Shown here in pieces: positions 14,870 through 23,324 of a stretch of 34,341 nucleotides of DNA; the stretch's first letter is position 1; every line of letters begins with the position of its first letter. This stretch comes from Akkermansiaceae bacterium. Its GTDB lineage: Bacteria; Verrucomicrobiota; Verrucomicrobiia; Verrucomicrobiales; Akkermansiaceae. The notes under the pieces are model-generated. The model saw only the letters and a program-made list of their open reading frames with translations, did not search any database and was not told the origin of the DNA. The stretch is taken from the NCBI GenBank assembly GCA_903919975.1, contig CAIXKE010000090.1:1-34341 (forward strand), in the 5' to 3' direction. Both the position numbers and the translations under genes were made by a program.

Positions 14870-15442
14870 ATGAAGATTAAATATCCAGATCCAGCCGCAC
14901 TCCATGTACCCACCAAGTGGTATTGGCATTATCGAAAGCTCCGGGCTCTTCGTGATTCATTGATGGCGAACCGTGATGAGCAAGCGGCCGAGTTTTCCGA
15001 ACCTTTGGAAGTCCATAGCATGGATGATGCCGACAGCGCCACCGATGAGTTTGACCACAATCTCGCGCTGGCCATCCTGTCCCATGAGGAAGATGATCTT
15101 TATGAATTGGATGAGGCGATCCAGAGGATCTTTGATGGGACTTATGGTGTTTGTGAAGTGACTGGAGAGTCGATTTCCGAGTCGCGGTTGCGTGTTGTTC
15201 CATGGACTCGATACACGAAGGATGCCCTGGAGAGCATTGAGCGGCAAAAGCCCGATCATCGGCTGCATTTGGAGGCCCTCGCTTCCATCCAAGGTCCAGC
15301 ACCTGGAGGTTTGCCACAAGCGCCGGAACCGGAAGATCTCATCTCCACCGAAACCGCCCGGCGTGAGCTTGAGCAAAAAATCCGCGATTTTGCCGGAGAT
15401 GCCGGCCTGACGATTAGCCCCGAACCTTCCTACGAATCATGA
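14870..15442 (+). CDS. DksA/TraR-family protein with degenerate zinc finger
   Basis: 190 residues. DksA-type proteins bind the RNA polymerase secondary channel and tune transcription, often with ppGpp. The family's C-terminal block is clear at residues 88-124: FDGTYGVCEVTGESISESRL, then RVVPWTRYTKDALE. Of the four zinc cysteines only C95 remains; the others read as Thr98 and non-Cys residues, as in the Cys-poor DksA variants of some other bacteria. Upstream is a charged coiled-coil-like segment (about 20-90) with an acidic DDADSATDEFDHN region. An extra C-terminal tail of about 55 residues is Pro/Glu-rich. First gene of a three-gene ATGA-coupled operon. Polymerase binding is inferred. Confidence 0.8.
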   Translation: MKIKYPDPAALHVPTKWYWHYRKLRALRDSLMANRDEQAAEFSEPLEVHSMDDADSATDEFDHNLALAILSHEEDDLYELDEAIQRIFDGTYGVCEVTGESISESRLRVVPWTRYTKDALESIERQKPDHRLHLEALASIQGPAPGGLPQAPEPEDLISTETARRELEQKIRDFAGDAGLTISPEPSYES

Positions 15443-16137
15443 AATCGAATGCTTTTCAATCCTCCGTGATGCATCCTGAAATCACCATTAGCGCCGACAA
15501 CGTGGACTTGTATGGTGAACTGGAAGTGCCGATCGGAGCCTTGGGTGTTGTTTTATTTGCCCATGGCAGCGGCAGCAGTCGGCATAGTCCGCGCAACCAG
15601 TATGTCGCCCGCATCTTGCGCGAAGCGGGAATCGGCACTTTGTTGTTCGATCTCCTGACTCACGAAGAAGAGGAGGAAGACGAGGATACCGGTATTTTTC
15701 GTTTTGATGTCAAATTGCTCGCGAAACGTTTGTTAGGTGCCACATTGTGGCTGGAAGATCAGCCCGAAGCTCGCGGTCTTAAGTTGGGTTACTTCGGATC
15801 GAGCACCGGAGGTGCGGCGGCGTTGATGGCGGCTGCGGCTTTGGGTGAGCGGATCGCTGCGGTGGTGTCACGAGGCGGGCGTCCCGATCTTGCGGGCGAT
15901 GCGCTACCGAACGTCAAATCTCCGACACTGCTGATCGTGGGCGGGCTTGATGATGTCGTCATCCAGTTGAACCAGCAAGCCTTGTTCAAGCTTCGCTGCG
16001 TGAAGGAGTTGCGAATCGTTCCAGGCGCCACGCATCTTTTTGAAGAGCGCGGCAAACTGGAGGAAGTGGCATACACCAGTGCCGAGTGGTTTGGCTATCA
16101 CATGACAAGTGATCAAAATGGAGGTGCGCCACTATGA
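15439..16137 (+). CDS. Alpha/beta hydrolase, dienelactone hydrolase-like
   Basis: 232 residues, overlapping the upstream stop (ATGA). Alpha/beta fold with a full serine-hydrolase triad: nucleophile Ser122 in GSSTGG, Asp171 or Asp172 in GGLDDVV, His199 in GATHLFEE. The oxyanion region FAHGSGSSRHSPRN is typical of the DLH-like group found beside or fused to phosphoribosyltransferases. An acidic loop (HEEEEEDEDTG) lies at about residues 75-85. Cytoplasmic, no signal peptide. The substrate is unknown. Coupled on both sides, so it is made together with the DksA-like protein and the phosphoribosyltransferase. Confidence 0.85.
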   Translation: MKSNAFQSSVMHPEITISADNVDLYGELEVPIGALGVVLFAHGSGSSRHSPRNQYVARILREAGIGTLLFDLLTHEEEEEDEDTGIFRFDVKLLAKRLLGATLWLEDQPEARGLKLGYFGSSTGGAAALMAAAALGERIAAVVSRGGRPDLAGDALPNVKSPTLLIVGGLDDVVIQLNQQALFKLRCVKELRIVPGATHLFEERGKLEEVAYTSAEWFGYHMTSDQNGGAPL

Positions 16138-16802
16138 ATCAGCTCATATTTTCGGATCGGGTGCATGCCGGTGAATTGCTCGCCGGTGCCCTCAGGAAAT
16201 ACACCGACCGTTCGGATGTCATTGTTCTGGGCTTGCCGCGTGGCGGGGTGCCGGTGGCCTATGAGGTGGCCAAACGCTTGCACGCGCCGTTGGATGTGAT
16301 GGTGGTGCGAAAACTCGGCGTTCCCGGTTGGGAGGAACTCGCGATGGGAGCCGTCGCCAGTGGTGGCGTGCGTGTCATCAATGACGAAGTTGTCCGCGGA
16401 TCTAACATATCAGCCGAAAGTGTCGAACGAGCGGCTGCGGCGGAGCTGCAGGAGCTGCATCGGCGTGAGATCGCCTATCGCGGCCACACGGGCGCGCCTG
16501 ACGTGAAGGATAAGACCGTGATCCTCATTGATGATGGAATTGCCACCGGATCCACGATCCGCGCGGCCGTGCAGGCACTCCGCCAGCAAGGCCCGGCGCG
16601 GATTGTCATCGGGGTGCCGACGGCTGCGGCGGATACCTGCGATAAGCTGGCCCCGTTGGTGGACGAACTCATCACGCTCATCCGACCGATCTATTTTCAC
16701 GCGGTCGGCCAATGGTATGAGAATTTCGAGCAAACGACGGATGCCGAGGTGAAGCAATTGCTTGCCGAGGCGGCAGGTTTTGAACCCGCGCACCGAAGCT
16801 AA
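16134..16802 (+). CDS. Phosphoribosyltransferase-domain protein
   Basis: 222 residues, overlapping the hydrolase stop (ATGA at 16134-16137). Type I PRTase fold: GLPRGGVPVAYEVAKRL (the RGG loop) near residue 30, and the PRPP loop VILIDDGIATGSTIRAA at about 128-145, in which the two Asp and GIATG match the family. This group is annotated broadly as 'phosphoribosyltransferase' and its substrate is not known; it is often fused to a dienelactone-hydrolase or erythromycin-esterase domain. Here the two activities remain separate but coupled genes. The stop is 10 bases from the end of convergent amt. Confidence 0.88.
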   Translation: MNQLIFSDRVHAGELLAGALRKYTDRSDVIVLGLPRGGVPVAYEVAKRLHAPLDVMVVRKLGVPGWEELAMGAVASGGVRVINDEVVRGSNISAESVERAAAAELQELHRREIAYRGHTGAPDVKDKTVILIDDGIATGSTIRAAVQALRQQGPARIVIGVPTAAADTCDKLAPLVDELITLIRPIYFHAVGQWYENFEQTTDAEVKQLLAEAAGFEPAHRS

Positions 16803-16812
16803 GCTGAAACGT

Positions 16813-18126
16813 TCAGGGTTCCATCGGGTAGGCGTTTTCGCCATGTTCGGAGCGGTCCATGCCATCGAATTCCTGGTCTTTGCGGACCCGTAGGCCGATG
16901 GTTGCTTTAACTAACAGAGCGATCACGACGGTGGCCACCGCGGACCAGAGAACCGTCACTCCGACTCCCGTGGCTTGGATTCCGAATTGGACCGAAGCGG
17001 ATTTCACCGCGCCCAAGCCACCGAGCGAGGTTTGGCCGAAAAACGCCAACAGAAGAGTGCCGAGGATGCCGCCGACGCCGTGGACGGCGAAGACATCGAG
17101 TGAATCATCGATGTGGAGTTTCTCGCGGATCAGGCTGACGGAAAAATAACAGACCACCGACGCCAGCGAGCCGATCGCCACTGCGCCCATCGGTCCCACA
17201 TCGCCGGATGCAGGGGTGATTGTGGCCAATCCGGCGACGAGGCCGGTGACCATACCGACGAGGCCGGCTTTGCCATTGCGCAAGCGTTCCAGCAGGCACC
17301 AAACGAGGGCGGCGGCGCAGGCGGATAGGTGAGTCACCAGCATCGTCATTCCGGCATTTCCGCCTGCGGATAGCTGGCTACCGGCATTGAAGCCGAACCA
17401 GCCGACCCATAGCATGGCGGCACCTACGAACACCATGCCCGGATTATGCGGCGGATGCGGATGTTCGGGGAAACCTTGGCGCTTTCCTAAAATGATCGCG
17501 AGAACCAATGCGGAGACGCCCGCTGTGGCGTGGACGACGATGCCGCCGGCCAGATCCTTAACTCCCATGTCCTGCATCCAGCCGCCACCCCAAACCCAAT
17601 GCGTCACAGGAGTGTAAACCACGGCCAGCCACAGTGCTGAAAACATCATGATGGCTCCAAATTTCATGCGCTCCACTACCGCGCCGACATAGAGGCCGGG
17701 GGTGATGATCGCGAAGGTCATTTGAAACATCACGAACAGGGTTTCGGGTAGCTTGGTGCCCGGTGCGATGGTGTCCGGAGTGATGCCTTGGAGAAACGCC
17801 GCGTCCAGATTTCCGATCCAGCCGCCATCACCTTTGAACGCCAGGCTGTAGAGTCCGGCCACCCACAGCAGCGACGCCATGAAGGCGATGCCCGCGCATT
17901 GCGCCATCACTGAAAGCAGGTTTTTCCCGCGCACGAGCCCGCCGTAAAATAACGCCAGACCCGGCATCGTCATGAACAGAACTAATGCGGTGGCCACCAA
18001 GATCCATGCCGTATGGCCGGAGTCCACGGTGGGGGGAGATACCTCCTCGGCCCGGCAGATCAAGCTTCCAAGGGTTGTGACAGCGATAATGGCATGATGA
18101 GTTTTGAGAAATGGATTTCGAAACAT
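16813..18126 (-). CDS. amt: Ammonium transporter, Amt/MEP/Rh family
   Basis: 437 residues from the ATG at 18126. Imports ammonium across the inner membrane. Residues 1-26 look like a cleavable signal (HHAIIAVTTLGSLICRA, then EEV), as in many Amt proteins. About eleven membrane segments follow. Family motifs: MTMPGLALFYGGLVRGKN, FAIITPGLYVGAVVERMKF, WGGGWMQDMGVKDLAGGIVVHATAGVSAL (split here for length: WGGGW, then DLAGGIVVHATAGVSAL) and VFAVHGVGGILGTLLLA with the pore His. No glnK/glnB gene adjoins it. An upstream in-frame extension to 18183 is Cys-rich and unlike Amt. It follows recF on the same strand after an 83-base gap and likely has its own promoter. Confidence 0.93.
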   Translation of the reverse strand: MFRNPFLKTHHAIIAVTTLGSLICRAEEVSPPTVDSGHTAWILVATALVLFMTMPGLALFYGGLVRGKNLLSVMAQCAGIAFMASLLWVAGLYSLAFKGDGGWIGNLDAAFLQGITPDTIAPGTKLPETLFVMFQMTFAIITPGLYVGAVVERMKFGAIMMFSALWLAVVYTPVTHWVWGGGWMQDMGVKDLAGGIVVHATAGVSALVLAIILGKRQGFPEHPHPPHNPGMVFVGAAMLWVGWFGFNAGSQLSAGGNAGMTMLVTHLSACAAALVWCLLERLRNGKAGLVGMVTGLVAGLATITPASGDVGPMGAVAIGSLASVVCYFSVSLIREKLHIDDSLDVFAVHGVGGILGTLLLAFFGQTSLGGLGAVKSASVQFGIQATGVGVTVLWSAVATVVIALLVKATIGLRVRKDQEFDGMDRSEHGENAYPMEP

Positions 18127-18137
18127 GCACGGAATGC

Positions 18138-18153
18138 AGCATTTTTCGTTCCA
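18138..18153 (-). promoter_or_regulatory. Weak candidate sigma-54 promoter for amt
   Basis: The minus strand reads TGGAACGAAAAATGCT. It keeps the invariant GG and GC dinucleotides of -24/-12 promoters at the right 10-base separation, with two departures from TGGCACG-N4-TTGC. Nitrogen-regulated amt genes often use sigma-54. Against it, transcription would begin almost at the ATG (18126), leaving no leader. Confidence 0.25.
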
Positions 18154-18209
18154 TATATGAGCGAAATTCATACAAAGCGACAAACGAACGCCGATTCAAG
18201 CGGAGGCAA

Positions 18210-19277
18210 TTAAGTGTCTGAAGGCGCACAGGACCCAGCGTTCACTGTGAAGCGGCCGATTTCCGAGAGTTCCGGAGTTTCCTTGAGCCAATCGAGGTGA
18301 GTGGTGGTGATCCACTTTTGGGCGTTTGGCGGGAGATGGGACATGAGCGCGTTGCGGCGGCCGGGATCGAGCTCGCCGAAGATATCATCCATGAGGTAGA
18401 TCGGAGTTTTACCACCACGCGAAGCTAGCAATTGCCCTTGGGCAAGTTTGAGGGCGAGAGCGATGGTGCGTTGCTGGCCTTCACTGGCGTAATCTGCGGC
18501 GGGCATGCCGTGAAGGCGCAGGGCAAGATCATCGCGGTGCGGGCCGACGACGGATTGGCGCAGGCGGGTTTCGCGCTCACGTGCTTGGAGCATGGATTCG
18601 CGAAGGTCCGGGCCGCTGGCGGGCAGGTATTGCAGGGTGAGTGGCTCATCCCTGCCGCTGACGGCGAGTTGCGCGGTGGCGGCAAGCGGTGAGAGTTCCT
18701 CGATCAGACGGGCGCGGGTTTCCATGAGCACAGTGCCGTGTTCGACGAGGATTTCCTCGTAGGAAAGGATCTCCGTATCGCGCGGCCGACCTTCTTTGAG
18801 CAATAGATTTTTCGCCCGCAGAGCACGGCGGTAACGCGACCATGAGCGGCGGTAGTTGGCATCGATTTGCGCGCCGATGAAATCCAGATAATGCCGACGT
18901 CCCTCGCCGGGGCCGCGGATAAGTTCGAGATCCTCGTTGCCCATCCAGACGACGAGTCCGCCGTCCTCCAGGTAGGCGCTGCGATTGGCGCGGGATTCAT
19001 CGCCGACCTTTAAAATCAGGCCCTCGCGGGAGTGGCGCACTTGCCGATCGCAGCCCCATGGGTCGCCCGCGATGCCGAATCCGCCACTGCCGATGCGGGC
19101 CAGCGTGGCCATTCGGTGAGTGCGCGGCGAGTGCAGGCGGATGAGCACACAGATGGCTTCCAGCACCGAGGTTTTCCCCTGCGCGTTCTCGCCGATCAGA
19201 ATAGCGCCGGCAGCCGGGACTTCGAGGTCCAAGGCCTTGAAACAGCGGAAATCCAACAATCGAAGCGAGCGCAGCAC
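18210..19277 (-). CDS. recF: RecF, recombinational repair ATPase
   Basis: Loads RecA at single-strand gaps with RecO and RecR. 355 residues, normal length. SMC-like ATPase: Walker A GENAQGKTS (29-37), the RecF signature FRCFKALDLEV near the N-terminus, the ABC-type signature ASEGQQRTIALALKLAQ, and Walker B YLMDDIFGELD. The start is a GTG at 19277; nearby ATGs are out of frame, and MLRSLRLLDFRCF is the standard RecF opening. It is not next to dnaA or dnaN, its usual place. The nearest genes are amt (downstream) and the divergent yjdM-like gene. Confidence 0.93.
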   Translation of the reverse strand: MLRSLRLLDFRCFKALDLEVPAAGAILIGENAQGKTSVLEAICVLIRLHSPRTHRMATLARIGSGGFGIAGDPWGCDRQVRHSREGLILKVGDESRANRSAYLEDGGLVVWMGNEDLELIRGPGEGRRHYLDFIGAQIDANYRRSWSRYRRALRAKNLLLKEGRPRDTEILSYEEILVEHGTVLMETRARLIEELSPLAATAQLAVSGRDEPLTLQYLPASGPDLRESMLQARERETRLRQSVVGPHRDDLALRLHGMPAADYASEGQQRTIALALKLAQGQLLASRGGKTPIYLMDDIFGELDPGRRNALMSHLPPNAQKWITTTHLDWLKETPELSEIGRFTVNAGSCAPSDT

Positions 19278-19362
19278 GGGCCATTCATAAAGGGAAATCT
19301 TCGGTGTGGGAAGCGCCTATGCTTTGAGTTGGACGCAGCGGTGGCGGTGATCTGAGATTTTC

Positions 19363-19401
19363 GCCGCAGCAGGCTGCGTGGCTAAAGCGGCAGCAGGCTG
19401 C
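19363..19401. repeat. Tandem GCAGCAGGCTGC palindromes
   Basis: GCAGCAGGCTGC occurs at 19366-19377 and 19390-19401, 24 bases apart. The first is extended to the perfect palindrome CGCAGC-AG-GCTGCG (19365-19378). They sit in the 250-base spacer between divergent recF and the yjdM-like gene. No ORF or terminator T-tract is associated. The remainder of the spacer shows no other feature I can name. Confidence 0.5.
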
Positions 19402-19527
19402 ACGCAGTCCACAGATGGTGGCGAGTGGCCGTTGTGACGGGTCATCGCCGGAACGGAGTAAGACGCTCCAGTCACTGTGCGAATGTAGCGCTTGAGTTTG
19501 TGAGGGGGGTGGTCTTTGCTGCGCCGC

Positions 19528-19875
19528 ATGAGCGACCTGACTTGCCCGATTTGTGATATGACCGAAGTTTTGAAACTTTCGGATCATTTGGAATGCTTGA
19601 CTTGCGGCCATGAGTGGCAAGCCGATGCAGCGGCTTTGGAAGAGGAATCTTCCGGCGAGCGGGTGGTGAAAGACGCTTACGGCAATGTGCTGGCAAACGG
19701 CGACATCGTCGCGATGATTAAGGATTTAAAATTGAAGGGATCGTCACAGGTTCTCAAGGTGGGGGCGAAGTCCAAGCCAATCCGCTTGGTGGACGGCGAC
19801 CATGAAATCGATTGCAAGATGGATGGTCTGGCGATTGCCTTGAAGGCCTGTTTCGTGAAAAAGGTGATCGGTTGA
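19528..19875 (+). CDS. yjdM: PhnA/YjdM family zinc ribbon protein
   Basis: 115 residues from the ATG at 19528. Very close to the YjdM family, once called PhnA although it is not needed for phosphonate breakdown; the function is unknown. N-terminal zinc ribbon with CPIC and CLTCGHEW, then the family's most conserved part: VVKDAYGNVLANGDIVAMIK, DLKLKGSSQVLKVG, IRLVDGDHEIDCKMDG and the C-terminal CFVKKVIG. A GTG/ATG extension upstream by four residues is possible. The stop lies 11 bases from the convergent SNF2 gene's end. Confidence 0.9.
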   Translation: MSDLTCPICDMTEVLKLSDHLECLTCGHEWQADAAALEEESSGERVVKDAYGNVLANGDIVAMIKDLKLKGSSQVLKVGAKSKPIRLVDGDHEIDCKMDGLAIALKACFVKKVIG

Positions 19876-19886
19876 GCTGGGGGGGC

Positions 19887-22800
19887 TCAACTGAGCGGCG
19901 AGAGCAGATGCGAGAGGGTTTCCGCGTCGATTTTGAGTTTGGTGGTTTCTTCGGAGAGCAGGGCTTCGACGAGGGCGGATTTGTGTTTTTGGAGTTCAAG
20001 AATGCGGTCCTCGATGGTGCCGCGGCAGACGAGTTTGTGGACGAAGACGGGCTTGGTCTGGCCGATGCGGTGGGCTCGGTCGGTCGCTTGGTTTTCGGCG
20101 GCGGGATTCCACCAGGGGTCGTAGTGGATCACGGTGTCGGCGGCGGTTAGATTGAGGCCGGTGCCGCCGGCTTTGAGAGAGATGAGGAAGATCGGGATTT
20201 CGCCGGATTGGAATTTTTTGACGAGTTGAGCGCGTTCCTTGGTTTGCCCGGTTAGTTTAAGGAAGGGGATTTGTTCCTGGTCGAGATGTTCCTCGATGAG
20301 CGCGAGCATTGAGGTGAATTGGGAGAAGATGAGGATGCGTCGGCCTTCATCTAACAATGTTGGCAGGAGTTCTTGGGTCAGGTATTCGAGTTTGGCGGAT
20401 TCCAGCACGCGTTGGGCGGCCTCGCTCTTGAGGAGTTGTGGGTGGCAGCAGATTTGGCGGAGTTTGAGCAGGGCATCGAGCACGATGATGTGGGACTTCG
20501 CTAGGCCTTTATCGGCGATGGCGGAGCGGACGCGTTCGTCCATGGCGGCGCGGACGGATTCGTAGAGGTCGGTTTGTTTCGGCGTGAGGTCGATGCCGTG
20601 GATGAGGGTGGTTTTTTCAGGGAGTTCGGTGGCGACTTGGTCTTTGGTGCGGCGAAGGATGAGTGGTGAGACGCGGCGGTTGAGGGCGATTTGGGCGTTT
20701 GAATTGTGGTCGCGCTCGATGGGTCTGCGGATGAAGGTGTTGAAGGTTTTTTCATCGGCTAGGAAGCCGGGCATCAGGAAGCGCATGAGGCTCCAGAGTT
20801 CGCCGAGGTGGTTTTCCATGGGGGTGCCGGAGAGGCAGATGCGGTGGGCGGCTTTGAGTTTACAGGCGCAATGGGCGCTGATGGCTTTCGGGTTTTTGAT
20901 GTATTGTGCTTCATCGAGGACGAGCACATGCCACTTGTGTTGTGAGAGAATGTCGAAATCGCGGACGAGCAGCGGGTAAGAGGTGAGGACGATATTGGAA
21001 GTGGGGATTTGATCAAAATTGTCAGCGCGGTCGCCGCCGTGGAGCACGAGGACTTTGAGGTGAGGGGTGAATTTTTCGGTTTCGGCGGCCCAGTTTGGGA
21101 CAACCGAGGTGGGGGCGATGACGAGCGAGGGGATGCCCGGAAATTTCTCGGCTTCGGCGGTGAGGTGGGCGAGGGTTTGTACGGTTTTGCCGAGGCCCAT
21201 ATCATCGGCGAGGATGCCATGCAGGCCGTGGCGGGCGAGAAATTGGAGCCAGCGGAAGCCGTCTAACTGGTAATGCCGGAGATCGGCTTTGAGGGAGGTG
21301 GGGACTTCAGCTGGCGGCAAGCCTTTGAGATCGCGGAGATTTCGGCCGAGTTCGGCGAGGGCGCGGGTGGTTTCGGAGGACTCGATGGCGAGAGAATCGG
21401 CCATACCGGCAGCGCTGAGCCGGTCCATGCGGATGGGTTCGTCGCCGTTGGTGTTGCCGTGAAACAGGTGACGGACTTGATTGAGCATTTCGAGGAAACG
21501 CTTGGCTGGAAAGCGAATGTGACCGTCGGCGGGTTTGTCGCAGGTGAGCAGAATGGTTTCCGGCAGATTGTCGGGGTCCTGGAAGCGGAGGTGCCAATCC
21601 TCGGAGATGGCGCGGGCTATTTGCGGGATGAGGCTGATTTTTTTGCCGTCGAATTCCGCGGTGACATCGAAGCGGAACCAATCGATGCCGCGGTCGGAAT
21701 CGGCTTCGATGGCGGGGAAGAAGTCGCCGACGTCGTGGATGGTTAGGTTGAGTTTTGGATCGGCCTCGATGATCCAACCGGCGGCTGCGAGCGCGTGGCA
21801 TTGCGGGCTATCGAGGAATTCCAGCCAGTCGGTGACGCGAGTGGTGGGGTGTTCGAGGACGACTGAGTGGCGGTTTTTTTCGTTGAGTTCGTTTGCGGGG
21901 ACGACCTCGTAAAGTGGTGTTAGACCGTATTGCTTGAGGGATTGGGCGAGTTGGGATTCGGCAGTTGCATCACGTTCGAGGATGACGCGGTGTTCGCCAT
22001 CGAACCAATTGGTTTTGGGTGCTTCATTTTCGCCGAGAGGGAAAAACGGTTGGCTGCCGGGGTATTGGAATTTCAGGACTCCGCCGATGTGGCGTTTTTG
22101 ATAGATACCGACCAACACGTTGGTGATGTGGAGGATGGGATTTGGCGTTAGGCCGGAGAGGATGCGGGCGGGTTTCTCGGCGGGGAGGGGGAGCGGGTTT
22201 TCCGGGCTGATGGAGGCGAGCTCGTTGCTGAGGCTGGGGATGCTTTCTGCGGGGACGGTGGGGCCTTCGTGCCAAGCACGGATCAGGGCGGCGGGCAGGG
22301 GGCTTTGGATGAAGCCGATTTGGAGGCATGCGGGATCGAGGTAGCGGAGCGGCTCGGTGTGGATGAGGAGTGTTTCCGGAGATGGCAAATTGAGGGTGGG
22401 TCGGGCTTCGCCGCGTGGGAGCAATTCCCAGGAGAGATCGACGGCGAGCGGCGGGCCTTCGGTGAGCGGTTGGAAGGGTGAGATCGTGCTGTAGCCTTCG
22501 TCGTCTTGACCGAAGTATAAACGACCGGTGGCGAGGGCGGCGGGGAGGATGTCTTCCCAATCATCGCCGACGATTGGGATATGGCTGCCCCAGTGGCGGA
22601 TTTTGCGGCTTCGGTGGTGGATTTTGGCGCAGATCGGGAGATCTTCTGCGGAGATGTATTTGGCCGGGCGTGAGGGGTCGGCGGTGGTGGTTCTGGATTC
22701 GATGGAAAACCCGGATTTGTTGAGGTTTCCGATTCGGGTCGTGAAGTGGAGGATATTTTCCTCGTTCGAGAAGGGATGCGAGTGGGGAGCGATGCAGTAG

Positions 22801-23300
22801 GCGAGGAACTTGTTGTAGGGCGGGGCAGGTTTGACGGGTTTTTTGGGGATTTTAGCGATTTTTTCCGCTTCCTTGATTTTGCGGAGCCATGTGGAGATGG
22901 CGGCGATGGATTGCGTGTGGGTGAGGCGGGGGGTCTCGGCGGCGATGGATTTGAGGGTTTCGAAAACGGCGGCGGAATGCTTGCAATGGAGGCCCACCGA
23001 GCAGGTGCATTCCGAGGCAAATTCGACGGTTTGGCGGCGGAGAAGTCGGTTGTATGGGAAATCGAGAAATAGGCGCGTCCGGTGGGATTTTAGGTTGTTG
23101 TGGCAGGCGGCTTCCACGATCAATTCACAATCCTCATCCTGTAAAATATTGCCGTCATCAATGAGGCGAATGGACTTCACCGGAATGGTGGTGCCGGATT
23201 TCAGGGTGGCTAAAATGTAGTCCTCTTGCCAGAGATTTCCGGTGAGCCAGGGGACGAGTCCCGGAATTTCGGCGAGATCGGAGGCGGTGGGGAAGTTCAT
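19887..23300 (-). CDS. SWIM-domain SNF2-family helicase/ATPase
   Basis: 1137 residues. Bacterial SNF2 ATPases move along double-stranded DNA and remodel bound proteins; the precise role of this bacterial type is unknown. The N-terminal SWIM zinc finger is C98-x-C100...C106-x-H108 (ECTCSVGLHCKH). A long middle region of about 500 residues lacks motifs I know. The helicase core starts about residue 660: motif I DDMGLGKTVQT (about 695-705), motif II DEAQYIKN (about 795), LSGTPMENHLGELW, then the second RecA lobe with RRILIFSQFTSML, LKAGGTGLNLTAAD and ATDRAHRIGQ. It is the last gene of a run plsY-gpsA-dedA-SNF2, 24 bases behind dedA. Confidence 0.92.
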   Translation of the reverse strand: MNFPTASDLAEIPGLVPWLTGNLWQEDYILATLKSGTTIPVKSIRLIDDGNILQDEDCELIVEAACHNNLKSHRTRLFLDFPYNRLLRRQTVEFASECTCSVGLHCKHSAAVFETLKSIAAETPRLTHTQSIAAISTWLRKIKEAEKIAKIPKKPVKPAPPYNKFLAYCIAPHSHPFSNEENILHFTTRIGNLNKSGFSIESRTTTADPSRPAKYISAEDLPICAKIHHRSRKIRHWGSHIPIVGDDWEDILPAALATGRLYFGQDDEGYSTISPFQPLTEGPPLAVDLSWELLPRGEARPTLNLPSPETLLIHTEPLRYLDPACLQIGFIQSPLPAALIRAWHEGPTVPAESIPSLSNELASISPENPLPLPAEKPARILSGLTPNPILHITNVLVGIYQKRHIGGVLKFQYPGSQPFFPLGENEAPKTNWFDGEHRVILERDATAESQLAQSLKQYGLTPLYEVVPANELNEKNRHSVVLEHPTTRVTDWLEFLDSPQCHALAAAGWIIEADPKLNLTIHDVGDFFPAIEADSDRGIDWFRFDVTAEFDGKKISLIPQIARAISEDWHLRFQDPDNLPETILLTCDKPADGHIRFPAKRFLEMLNQVRHLFHGNTNGDEPIRMDRLSAAGMADSLAIESSETTRALAELGRNLRDLKGLPPAEVPTSLKADLRHYQLDGFRWLQFLARHGLHGILADDMGLGKTVQTLAHLTAEAEKFPGIPSLVIAPTSVVPNWAAETEKFTPHLKVLVLHGGDRADNFDQIPTSNIVLTSYPLLVRDFDILSQHKWHVLVLDEAQYIKNPKAISAHCACKLKAAHRICLSGTPMENHLGELWSLMRFLMPGFLADEKTFNTFIRRPIERDHNSNAQIALNRRVSPLILRRTKDQVATELPEKTTLIHGIDLTPKQTDLYESVRAAMDERVRSAIADKGLAKSHIIVLDALLKLRQICCHPQLLKSEAAQRVLESAKLEYLTQELLPTLLDEGRRILIFSQFTSMLALIEEHLDQEQIPFLKLTGQTKERAQLVKKFQSGEIPIFLISLKAGGTGLNLTAADTVIHYDPWWNPAAENQATDRAHRIGQTKPVFVHKLVCRGTIEDRILELQKHKSALVEALLSEETTKLKIDAETLSHLLSPLS

Positions 23301-23324
23301 GAATCGAGACCTGGAATCAGGGTA

